Shown here: one piece after another, positions 1-6,560 of the stretch | How the letters are laid out: every line of letters starts with the position of its first letter | How positions within the stretch are numbered: the stretch's first letter is position 1 | Source: an uncultured Planctomycetaceae bacterium | Lineage (GTDB): Bacteria > Planctomycetota > Planctomycetia > Pirellulales > Pirellulaceae | Direction of reading: 5' to 3' | Assembly: GCA_903921945.1 (NCBI GenBank) | Contig: CAIXSC010000818.1 | Location: 1 to 13,725, forward strand | Length of the DNA: 13,725 nt | Notes under the pieces: generated by a model | What the model saw: the letters and a program-made list of their open reading frames with translations, nothing else | The model's database searches: none | Told to the model about the DNA's origin: nothing | Program-made: the position numbers and the translations under genes

Positions 1-2
1 TA

Positions 3-104
3 CGCGTCGTGGACGTGGCCACTCGCGTCCAGCCGGGAAAATCGCCGCTCACGCAGCCGAACCTGCGGACGCTGGCGAGCGTAAGTACAGGCGTTGACCG
101 CTAA
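3..104 (+). CDS. C-terminal tail of an unidentified protein (5' end outside window)
   Basis: One plus-strand frame is open from the window edge to a TAA at 102-104 and gives a 33-residue tail beginning RVVDVATRVQPGKSPLTQPN and ending STGVDR. It was preferred over the other two open frames because its composition (V, T, L, P, S, few runs of R) is protein-like, while the others are rich in R, W and C as expected of shadow frames. No family can be assigned from so short a piece. It would lie 196 bases upstream of the next gene on the same strand. A different frame, or no gene at all, remains possible. Confidence 0.4.
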   Translation, partial: RVVDVATRVQPGKSPLTQPNLRTLASVSTGVDR

Positions 105-288
105 GAGTACTCCAAAGGAATCGGGCGCGGGGAGGGTAGGGGCGACGGTTTTTTAGGTGGATTCCGCCGCGTTTTCACCCGCTCCGAGTTTTGGTCCGTC
201 GTTTTCTGGACTTCGCGCGGATTGTGTGGATAATTCCGGGCAGTTCCGCAAAACCTACTGGAACTCAGACCAACGAACCTCGAACCTC

Positions 289-292
289 GGAG
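289..292 (+). promoter_or_regulatory. Shine-Dalgarno GGAG that decides the start of the small membrane protein
   Basis: GGAG ends 8 bases before the GTG at 301. It favours that start over the upstream in-frame GTG at 157, which would add 48 residues of low-complexity, unconvincing sequence. Confidence 0.5.
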
Positions 293-300
293 CGCGACCT

Positions 301-666
301 GTGAGCGGTGGTGGAGGATTGTGGGATTATCTGCGAACACCTGCGGCGCAAGTCGTAATCTGGGTGGCGGTGCTGGCGGCTTTAAGCATCGTAGGATCGT
401 GGATGGTGCTAAAGTTTCGCGATCAAACCACGGACGATACGCTGCCGTCGAATGGAATGCTGGCGAACTTCCGTGAAATGCGCGACGGCGGTCACTTAGA
501 GGAAGCTGAATTCCGAACAATAAAGACGATGCTTGGCGGCAAGTTGCAAGGAGAGCTGGGCGGCTCGCGAGAGCGCGTGCCGGGCAACCGGGAAAGAACG
601 ACCGGTTTACCCCAGCCTCCCCAGGACCCCGCCGCCGCATCGTCAGGCGAAGACCATTCGCCCTGA
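301..666 (+). CDS. Small single-pass membrane protein with a SHOCT-like helical segment
   Basis: Predicted 121-residue protein from a GTG start with a GGAG ribosome site. A single hydrophobic helix spans about residues 16-37 (AAQVVIWVAVLAALSIVGSW), followed by a charged segment at about 50-88 containing MLANFREMRDGGHLEEAEF and RTIKTMLGGKLQ. This resembles the short helical hairpins (SHOCT-like) that end many small bacterial membrane proteins, where a G-x-L/I-(S/T/E)-x-x-E-(F/Y) core is followed by K-x-x-L. The last 30 residues are Pro/Gly/charged and probably disordered. The gene lies 317 bases upstream of clpX on the same strand; whether they are co-transcribed is not visible. The function is unknown. 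The membrane segment is clear; the SHOCT resemblance is recognition by eye. Confidence 0.7.
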   Translation: MSGGGGLWDYLRTPAAQVVIWVAVLAALSIVGSWMVLKFRDQTTDDTLPSNGMLANFREMRDGGHLEEAEFRTIKTMLGGKLQGELGGSRERVPGNRERTTGLPQPPQDPAAASSGEDHSP

Positions 667-682
667 CTGATGGATGAGATTC

Positions 683-703
683 CGGAACAGGGAATTGGTT
701 CCG
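683..703 (+). terminator. Weak stem-loop 16 bases after the small membrane protein
   Basis: CGGAAC (683-688) pairs with GTTCCG (698-703) around a 9-base loop. The 6-bp stem sits just downstream of the TGA at 664-666 but has no T tract, so it could be a chance hairpin or an mRNA end rather than a true terminator. Confidence 0.22.
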
Positions 704-973
704 AGTGCGTGAGACTTGACGGATGCAGCGGCCTGGGAGGCCCTCATCAGGGATACGACACCTTCGAGATTGCTCCACCGATACACCAACGGTGCCACTG
801 CGGCCCGCGTGTGCGACTTAGTCAATTTTACGGCTCGACCATCGCGAACAGGGATGCTCACCAAGGCCTGCGAACGCCACTGGCGTTACTTCGGCCGAAT
901 CGAGCGACACCGAAGCGGAGATTCCCCCAGTCACCGGACCGTCGCAGGCGGCCCAGGGGCGGCGGATAGACAA

Positions 974-978
974 AGGAG
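974..978 (+). promoter_or_regulatory. Shine-Dalgarno AGGAG deciding the clpX start
   Basis: AGGAG ends 5 bases before ATG 984. An in-frame GTG at 978 overlaps the ribosome site itself and so cannot be the start. Confidence 0.75.
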
Positions 979-983
979 TGGAT

Positions 984-2273
984 ATGTCCTTAGGGAAGGA
1001 TGGCGGCGGCACCGGTCGGCGAAGCGGAAGCACCACAAAAAAGAACGCGTTCTGCTCGTTCTGCCGCAAGAGCTACCGCGATGTGGGGCCGCTGGTCGAA
1101 GGCCCTGGCGACGTCTACATTTGTGGCGAATGTATCGAGCTTTGCCAATCGATTCTTGACCAGGAACAGCGGCGCCGCGGCAACACGAAGCAGTTGTTCG
1201 CCCGCATTCCCACGCCTCGGGAAATCGTCAGCCAGTTGGATCAACACGTGGTCGGCCAGACCGCCACGAAACGGATCCTCGCTGTCGCTGTCCACAACCA
1301 CTACAAGCGGTTATCGCTCGACTGGGAAGGCTCCGGCGTGGATGTCGAGAAATCGAACATCCTCTTCATCGGGCCGACCGGTTCGGGGAAAACGCTGCTC
1401 GCCAGGACGCTGGCCCGCATCCTGAATGTGCCGTTCGCGATCGGCGACGCGACGACGTTGACCGAGGCGGGCTATGTCGGCGAGGACGTCGAAAACTTGC
1501 TGCTCAAGTTGCTCCATGCGGCCGACTTCGACCTCGAATCGGCTCAACGCGGCGTGTTGTACGTCGATGAGATCGACAAAATCGGCAAGACTAGCCACAA
1601 CGTCTCGATCACTCGTGATGTGTCCGGCGAGGGCGTCCAGCAAGCTTTGCTAAAAATGTTGGAAGGCACGGTGGCGAACGTCCCGCCGCAAGGCGGCCGC
1701 AAGCATCCCGAACAGCAGTACATCCAGATGGACACCCGCAACGTGCTGTTCATCTGCGGCGGCACCTTCGTCGGGCTCGAAGAGATCATCCGCAAGCGGC
1801 TCGGCAAGAAGTCGCTCGGTTTCGGCCAACCCAACTCGATGAAAGAGGACGTCGAATTGGGCGAAGTCCTCGCGCAAGTCACAACCGAGGACTTGATCGA
1901 GTACGGTTTGATCCCCGAGTTCGTCGGACGCTTGCCGGTCATCTCGGCCCTCGCGCCGCTCGACAAACAAGGCTTGATCCGAGTCTTGACCGAGCCGAAG
2001 AATTCGCTGCTCAAGCAGTACCAAGCCTTGTTCGAGATGGAGAACTGCGGGCTGGAATTCTCCGCCGGGGCGCTCGACCTCGTCGCGACGCGAGCGATGG
2101 TACGCGGGGTCGGTGCTCGTGGACTGCGCGGTATCCTCGAAGAAATCATGCTCGACGTGATGTTCGAATTGCCTGACCAGCCTGCGGGTAGCAAGTTCTT
2201 GATCGACGAAGACGTCATCGCAGGTCGCCGTGTCCTCTTTACCGCGGCGGAACCGCAGTCGAAAAGCGCGTAA
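984..2273 (+). CDS. clpX: ATP-dependent Clp protease ATP-binding subunit ClpX
   Basis: A 429-residue AAA+ unfoldase of usual family length. It recognises, unfolds and threads substrates into the ClpP peptidase in the cytoplasm. The N-terminal zinc-binding domain shows C24-x2-C27 and C47-x2-C50. Further on come Walker A GPTGSGKT (130-137), the pore loop GYVGED (163-168), Walker B VLYVDEID (191-198), the RKH pore loop (239-241), and an LGF tripeptide (278-280) at the position of the IGF loop that docks on ClpP. The arginine finger lies in EFVGRLPV (R316), and sensor 2 is GARGLR (378-383). All key residues are present, so it should be active and ClpP-interacting. No clpP lies within the window; in many bacteria clpP adjoins clpX, so here the two may be separated or clpP may lie outside. 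Identification is secure. Confidence 0.97.
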   Translation: MSLGKDGGGTGRRSGSTTKKNAFCSFCRKSYRDVGPLVEGPGDVYICGECIELCQSILDQEQRRRGNTKQLFARIPTPREIVSQLDQHVVGQTATKRILAVAVHNHYKRLSLDWEGSGVDVEKSNILFIGPTGSGKTLLARTLARILNVPFAIGDATTLTEAGYVGEDVENLLLKLLHAADFDLESAQRGVLYVDEIDKIGKTSHNVSITRDVSGEGVQQALLKMLEGTVANVPPQGGRKHPEQQYIQMDTRNVLFICGGTFVGLEEIIRKRLGKKSLGFGQPNSMKEDVELGEVLAQVTTEDLIEYGLIPEFVGRLPVISALAPLDKQGLIRVLTEPKNSLLKQYQALFEMENCGLEFSAGALDLVATRAMVRGVGARGLRGILEEIMLDVMFELPDQPAGSKFLIDEDVIAGRRVLFTAAEPQSKSA

Positions 2274-2291
2274 CCCGTAACGCGGCAGAAG

Positions 2292-2321
2292 AAGCGTCCT
2301 GGCAATCCGCCAGCGACGCTT
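2292..2321 (+). terminator. Strong hairpin downstream of clpX
   Basis: AAGCGTC-CTGGC (2292-2303) pairs with GCCAG-(C)-GACGCTT (2309-2321) around loop AATCC, a 12-bp stem with one bulged C, starting 18 bases after the clpX stop. It is followed by TCGCGG rather than a T run, so it is a weak classical terminator but very likely a transcript end or stabiliser. It lies between convergent genes. Confidence 0.5.
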
Positions 2322-2376
2322 TCGCGGTGTCCTGGCCATCATCCAAGTCGAACGGTTGGCGGCGAACATCCGCGCC

Positions 2377-2399
2377 AGAAAAGCCTCAGGGAAACCCTG
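2377..2399 (-). terminator. Possible terminator of the aminotransferase gene
   Basis: Read on the minus strand just after the TAA at 2408-2410, CAGGG-TTT-CCCTG forms a short GC-rich stem (2399-2387), followed after a few bases by CTTTTCT (2383-2377). This is the usual layout of an intrinsic terminator, but the stem is only 5 bp. Confidence 0.4.
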
Positions 2400-2407
2400 G
2401 CCGGGAT

Positions 2408-3643
2408 TTAGCTTTTCAACACCTCCATCACGGCCTGAAAAAGTTGACCGAGCCGTTCGCTGTCAGGGCCAATGGCGGGCAATTCGGTGTGATGGAGCAG
2501 CAGCGTCCTGGCGGCGGCGCGGCGGGCATACCGCAGATCGTCCGCCTTGCGACAGCGGCGGGCCGAGCGGTCCGCGAAACCGCGAAAGGCCGTGTCGAGC
2601 GGCAGGCCGATCGAACGGGCTGCGTGGGCAGCGGCTGCCGCGTCCGTCGCCGCCGCGAATAGCGAGCCATCCGTAGGCACTGTCGCTGGATTTGCGGGAG
2701 GTTCGAACCACCACGCGAGCTTGTAAAACGCCGGTCGTTGTTGGTCGTCGGTACGCCAATCACGCGGGGAACGCCAAGCGGCGATGGGTGCCACAAGCTC
2801 ACGCAGCCGCGCCGCTCGTTCCAGCCGCGCGGTATTCATGGCGGGCAGCCGGCGCAATTGAGGCAACAGCACCGCGGCTTGAAGCTCGCTGAGCGGGAAC
2901 GCTTCATTGCCTCGGTCCGCGAAGACACGAATTCGCTGGATGACCGCGGGGTCGGTGGCGAGCACAGCGCCGCCGCGGCCAGCGGTCAACAGTTTGCTGC
3001 CGCCAAAGCTTATTGCGGCGACGTCTCCCCAACTGCCGGCCGCCTTTCCATCCACGATGGCGCCCGGCACTTGACACGTGTCCTCCACGAGAGCGAGACC
3101 CCGCTCATTGGCCAACGCGCGGAGACGCCGCATCGGAGCGAGCGTGCCATGCAAGTGGGAACAGAGAATCGCGCGCGTCGCGGGACCGATCGCGTCCGCG
3201 GCACGATCAGCGTCCAGGCACCAAGTATCGGGTTCGATGTCGGCCAACACAGGCCGCGCACCGAGCGCTTCGATCGCGCGAAAGTTGCCCGGAAAGTCGT
3301 AGCCGGCCAAGATCACTTCGTCGCCCGCGGCAATTCCCAAGCCCCGCAACGCGAGTTCGATCGCGATCGTCCCCGAGCAACACAACGCGACGTGGGGCTG
3401 CCCGAACTGTTGCCGCAGAGCCTCGCGCAGACGTTCGCCGTAGACACCGTCGTAGCGGCTCCACGAGCCGTCGGCTGCCATCGACAGCAGCGTATCGCGG
3501 ATCTCGTCGGAAAGCTCGGAATCGGAAGGCTCGGAAGTGGGCAAGGACATCGCGCGTACGGCAAGCTCCAAGCGAACGGTGATCGAGATGGGTAGCTCCA
3601 CGAGCCAACCTGATTGTAATGGAAGCGAATCGGTCATCTCCAT
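2408..3643 (-). CDS. DegT/DnrJ/EryC1/StrS-family PLP-dependent aminotransferase
   Basis: Predicted 411 residues from ATG 3643, which is preceded by GGAAA at a workable distance; ATG 3637 or the GTG at 3673 are alternatives. The fold-type I aminotransferase hallmarks are there: the GT-x-A-I-E-L-A-L phosphate-binding turn, the EDTCQ segment whose Asp188 and Gln191 fit the pyridine-N-binding pair of the family, and ISFGGSKLLTAGRGG with the Schiff-base lysine at about 217. The tail of the domain has GNEAFPLSELQAAVLLPQL, like the family's conserved E-x-QAA helix. Members usually transaminate keto sugars for surface glycans or antibiotics. No sugar-nucleotide gene is adjacent, so the substrate is unknown. 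The N-terminal 40 residues before the core are not family-like, and the true start could be further in, at Met 3550. It is convergent with clpX and divergent from the hydrolase gene. Confidence 0.88.
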   Translation of the reverse strand: MEMTDSLPLQSGWLVELPISITVRLELAVRAMSLPTSEPSDSELSDEIRDTLLSMAADGSWSRYDGVYGERLREALRQQFGQPHVALCCSGTIAIELALRGLGIAAGDEVILAGYDFPGNFRAIEALGARPVLADIEPDTWCLDADRAADAIGPATRAILCSHLHGTLAPMRRLRALANERGLALVEDTCQVPGAIVDGKAAGSWGDVAAISFGGSKLLTAGRGGAVLATDPAVIQRIRVFADRGNEAFPLSELQAAVLLPQLRRLPAMNTARLERAARLRELVAPIAAWRSPRDWRTDDQQRPAFYKLAWWFEPPANPATVPTDGSLFAAATDAAAAAHAARSIGLPLDTAFRGFADRSARRCRKADDLRYARRAAARTLLLHHTELPAIGPDSERLGQLFQAVMEVLKS

Positions 3644-3805
3644 CCAGTTTTCCAGGCGAATCGCTCTGGACACCGCGGGCGCTCACCGCTAGCCTTCGCC
3701 GCGCTAGCCGTGCGTGCCGGGGTTGCACGCGCATCCGCGAGTCCCACGTTGGGCCTCGCTTCGACGGACTTGCCTCCCGAACGGTTCCCTTGCCGGACAG
3801 AGAAC

Positions 3806-5944
3806 ATGCTTGGACGCTGGACCGTTGCCATCGCCGCTGGACTCGCCCCGCGCCGCGCAGCGAGCTCCGCATGGACGTTGTTCAAGAGCCGGCGGCGGCG
3901 CGTCTCATTGACTTCGGTTTGCGCTGTCGCGCTGGCTAGCTTGCTGGCGGGCGGCTGCGTTTCCAACGACTACTTGTCGGTGCGGCCGGTGCCTCAAAAC
4001 CCGTTAGCGGATTCGTTGCAGCTGTTCTCGTGGCGCGGTCCCCGGCCCACTCCCCGGACCGAGCAGTTGTTGCGGCAATACAATCTGGCGGAAAAGGAAC
4101 GCAGCCAGCCGCCGATCGCGTTGGCAAGCCTCGAGCAGATCGTCGTCGAATCGCCCACGCCGGACTCGGTCCATGGCTCCGCTGAGTTGGCATACCTCAA
4201 CGGCCAGCGAGCGCAGCGGGCAGGTCGAGACCTCGAAGCACTCGAATGCTTCGCCGCCGCGCTTGGACATGCTTGCGCTTACCTGTTCGATAACCGCCTG
4301 GACGACAGTCGCAATCCGTACGATCCCCAGTTTCGCCAAGTGTGCGATCTCTATAACGGCGCGTTGGAGGCGGCTCTGCGGATCATGAACGACCGTCAGC
4401 AGCTCAAGCCGGGAACCACGCAGTCGATCCGCACCGCCGAGCGCACAATCCAGGTCGCGATCGAGGGACGCGGTCCCTGGCCCGCCGAGGAAATCGAACG
4501 GCTCGAGTTCGTTTCCGATTACCAGATCGATGGTTTGACCAATCATTACCGCACCTACGGCCTGGGCGTGCCGCTGATTGCCGTCCGCCGGACAAGCAGC
4601 AGCGGTCAACCGGCCAGCGGTGCGGGCATGGTCAGCCAAGCTGGCCCGGCAAGCCAAACCAGCCCGCTCCGGCCCGCTGGAGCCGAAGCGTTTTACCCTC
4701 CTAAGCTCAGCTTTCCGCTCACCGCGTTTCTGCGAGTGAAGCGAACGGTGGAAGGCGTGGTGCCTGCGAGTGTCGATGCGGCGGCATCGTCGCCGCGGTT
4801 CGTGCTGGAACTGCTCGATCCGCTCGCGACGCAACGGGTCGCGATTGGCGAGCGACTCGTGCCGCTGGAAACGGACCTCAGCACGCCGTTGGCGCACTTT
4901 CTGCAAGGGATGCCATCCGAGACGCTGCTCGCCACGTCGGTGCTTCGCTACACACCGGCCGCGCAGCGGGTCTCGCGAGTGTATTTGCTGGAACCGTTCG
5001 ACCCGCGGAAGATCCCGGTCATCCTGGTGCATGGGTTGTGGTCGAGCCCCATGACTTGGATGGAAATGTTCAACGACTTGCGGGCGGTGCCCGAAATCCG
5101 CGAACGGTATCAATTCTGGTTCTACCTCTATCCGACCGGCCAGCCGTTTTGGGTTTCCGCCGCCGACTTCCGCGACGATTTGCAGGAAGTGCAGCGAACG
5201 CTCGACCCGCAAACCGCCGCTCCGCCGCTCAAACGCATGGTGCTGGTCGGCCATAGCATGGGCGGACTTGTGTCGATGATGCAAACCCTCGAAATGGGTG
5301 ACCGCCTGTGGCGATTGGTTTCCAACAAGCCGTTCGAAGAGCTCAAGGCGGAACCGGCGGTGAAGGCCGAGTTGTCGCGAATCGCGTTCTTCACGCCGAA
5401 TCGATCGGTCGCGCGTGTGATCACCATCGGCACGCCCCACCACGGAAGCAAGTTCGCGAACGAATACACACGTTGGCTCGGTCAAAAGCTGATCGATATG
5501 CCGTTCAAACTGGCTTCCAGCCTTCGTGGCCTCGAACGTGACAATCCAGGATACTTCCTCGACACGCATTGGCTGTCGATCCGCACGAGCATCGATTCGC
5601 TGGCTCCCGACTGCACAATGTTCCGAGTGCTCGAAGGAACGCCCCGCGCGCCGTGGGTCAAATACCACAACATCGCAGGCTTACTTGAGGAAGGCGGAGT
5701 GCTCCGGCGGATCGCCGGCGCGGGCGACGGAATCGTGCCCTTTCGCAGCGCCCAGTTAGCCGACGTCGACTCGGAAGTCGTTGTGCCAGCCACCCACACG
5801 CACGTCCATCGCCATCCTCAGAGCATTCTCGCTGTCCGGGAACTGCTGCGGACGCATTGGATGGAGCCCGCGACAAGTGTGGAGCAGGCCGCGCCTGTGG
5901 AACCGATGGCGCCGTTCGATCAAGCTTTCTTGAACTCCAAATAG
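3806..5944 (+). CDS. Predicted lipoprotein with C-terminal alpha/beta-hydrolase (lipase/esterase-like) domain
   Basis: 712 residues from ATG 3806. Upstream in-frame codons to 3710 are open but give no signal-like sequence. The N-terminus has a long arginine-rich n-region, a hydrophobic stretch and LLAGGC with Cys51, a plausible though imperfect lipobox. Residues from about 70 to 390 form an N-terminal region I do not recognise, with a Gln/Ser/Pro-rich stretch around 265-290. The hydrolase domain starts near 400: ILVHGLW supplies the oxyanion His409-Gly410, GHSMGG contains nucleophile Ser484, and ITIGTPHHGS follows as in lipases and PGAP1-like esterases. GAGDGIVPF offers Asp641, and a His cluster (664, 666, 668, 670) offers the catalytic His. 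The triad is therefore complete. Likely role: ester or acyl hydrolysis at the envelope; substrate unknown. Its last 25 bases overlap the convergent neighbour. Confidence 0.85.
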   Translation: MLGRWTVAIAAGLAPRRAASSAWTLFKSRRRRVSLTSVCAVALASLLAGGCVSNDYLSVRPVPQNPLADSLQLFSWRGPRPTPRTEQLLRQYNLAEKERSQPPIALASLEQIVVESPTPDSVHGSAELAYLNGQRAQRAGRDLEALECFAAALGHACAYLFDNRLDDSRNPYDPQFRQVCDLYNGALEAALRIMNDRQQLKPGTTQSIRTAERTIQVAIEGRGPWPAEEIERLEFVSDYQIDGLTNHYRTYGLGVPLIAVRRTSSSGQPASGAGMVSQAGPASQTSPLRPAGAEAFYPPKLSFPLTAFLRVKRTVEGVVPASVDAAASSPRFVLELLDPLATQRVAIGERLVPLETDLSTPLAHFLQGMPSETLLATSVLRYTPAAQRVSRVYLLEPFDPRKIPVILVHGLWSSPMTWMEMFNDLRAVPEIRERYQFWFYLYPTGQPFWVSAADFRDDLQEVQRTLDPQTAAPPLKRMVLVGHSMGGLVSMMQTLEMGDRLWRLVSNKPFEELKAEPAVKAELSRIAFFTPNRSVARVITIGTPHHGSKFANEYTRWLGQKLIDMPFKLASSLRGLERDNPGYFLDTHWLSIRTSIDSLAPDCTMFRVLEGTPRAPWVKYHNIAGLLEEGGVLRRIAGAGDGIVPFRSAQLADVDSEVVVPATHTHVHRHPQSILAVRELLRTHWMEPATSVEQAAPVEPMAPFDQAFLNSK

Positions 5945-6294
5945 ATCAGGCGACCATCGACCCGCAATTCAAAACGGCGGACGGCGAGCAGCGGGGAAAT
6001 CTCGACCTCGATGGTGGCGGGCAAATCGTCCAGCGCGAAACTGAAACGCGGCACGAACCAGACCCAGGCCACCCGCCGCACAACAGGCTGGCCATTGACG
6101 CGGACCGTATCGCGAAGCCCTCGGCCACTGTATTCGAGTAGCCACTCGCGTCCGTTTCGGGCGAGCAAAAGCCGTCGGCGGAGCAGGGCGGGTTCGACCG
6201 CCCGGACAACGAATGGCAGGTCGGTGGACGTCTCGCCGCGGTCGAAGAAGGCGGCGATCGACGGGGCTGCGTAGGGATTCGGATCGGCATTCAT
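5920..6294 (-). CDS. Small hypothetical protein with N-terminal NPYAAP motif
   Basis: 124 residues from ATG 6294 (MNADPNPYAAPSIAAFF) to a TGA at 5920-5922. No strong ribosome site is visible before the ATG. The NPYAAP start recurs in short planctomycete proteins, as I know the group; its role is not established. The rest is strand-like and hydrophobic-alternating: LPFVVRAVEPALLRRRLLLA, GREWLLEYSG, VRRVAWVWFVPRFSFAL, PATIEVEISPLL. It has no clear membrane helix or signal peptide, which suggests a small beta-rich cytoplasmic domain. The gene converges on the hydrolase gene with a 25-base overlap of coding ends, and is divergent from the DUF1559 gene. Its composition and third-base GC match the neighbours, supporting a real gene. 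Confidence 0.75.
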   Translation of the reverse strand: MNADPNPYAAPSIAAFFDRGETSTDLPFVVRAVEPALLRRRLLLARNGREWLLEYSGRGLRDTVRVNGQPVVRRVAWVWFVPRFSFALDDLPATIEVEISPLLAVRRFELRVDGRLIYLEFKKA

Positions 6295-6464
6295 CGCGCG
6301 GCTCGCGTCATAGCTGCAAGATCCAGGGCTTACGACGACGGAATGACGGAACGACGGCTACGGAAAAATTCCAGCCATTGCGCGGTTGCTTTGGCGGAAT
6401 GCTTGCCGTTATTTTATCTCCGACGGTCGCGCTGATTCGTTCGGCCATTACCGTCGTGCTCATT

Positions 6465-6518
6465 CGACTTGTCTTTTTCGACTTGTCTTTTTCGCTCGTC
6501 TTTTTCGCTCGTCGTTTC
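6465..6518 (+). repeat. Tandem repeat of a T-rich 13-14 base unit in the DUF1559 leader
   Basis: Two identical 14-base copies of CGACTTGTCTTTTT (6465-6478, 6479-6492) are followed by two 13-base variants, CGCTCGTCTTTTT (6493-6505) and CGCTCGTCGTTTC (6506-6518). The array lies 42 bases upstream of the DUF1559 start, probably in its 5' untranslated leader or promoter. It stands out as pyrimidine-rich in a GC-rich region. Confidence 0.85.
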
Positions 6519-6547
6519 CTTGGTCTTATCGTACAGGCTCGTACGCC

Positions 6548-6552
6548 GGAGG
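6548..6552 (+). promoter_or_regulatory. Shine-Dalgarno GGAGG deciding the DUF1559 start
   Basis: GGAGG ends 8 bases before ATG 6561. An alternative in-frame ATG at 6579 has GGAAGG only 2 bases upstream, too close for a good site. Confidence 0.7.
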
Positions 6553-6560
6553 TTGTTTCC

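Larger units (their letters stand above)
667..983 (+). other. 317-base gap between the small membrane protein and clpX
   Basis: No convincing gene. Short frames cross the gap on both strands, but none has a good ribosome site together with protein-like composition; the best (from TTG 716) runs 176 bases into clpX in another frame. Visible structure is limited to two small stem-loops, at 683-703 and at 730-742 (GGCCT, GGG loop, AGGCC). A clpX promoter is expected here, but no clear -35/-10 pair could be picked out. Confidence 0.5.

Noticed and set aside
206..234. Possible promoter with GATAAT at 229-234 before the small membrane protein
   Set aside because: There is no recognisable -35 at a usable distance; one five-of-six hexamer is not enough evidence.
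101..778. Minus-strand open frame of 225 codons across the left end
   Set aside because: The composition is R/P/S-rich and low-complexity, no motif is present, and it overlaps the better-supported small membrane protein gene.
716..1159. Plus-strand frame from TTG with a fairly protein-like first 70 codons, possibly a degraded gene before clpX
   Set aside because: It runs 176 bases into clpX in another frame, has no ribosome site and a TTG start, and turns R/H/S-rich after about 70 codons. A real short gene cannot be fully excluded.
4004..5668. Long minus-strand open frame of 554 codons
   Set aside because: It is fully antisense to the hydrolase lipoprotein, is rich in R, H and Q, has no domain or ribosome site, and is the expected shadow of a GC-rich gene.
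6385..6414. TTGCTT with an 18-base gap to TATTTT upstream of the DUF1559 gene
   Set aside because: Both boxes match poorly and the region is long enough for such a pair by chance.
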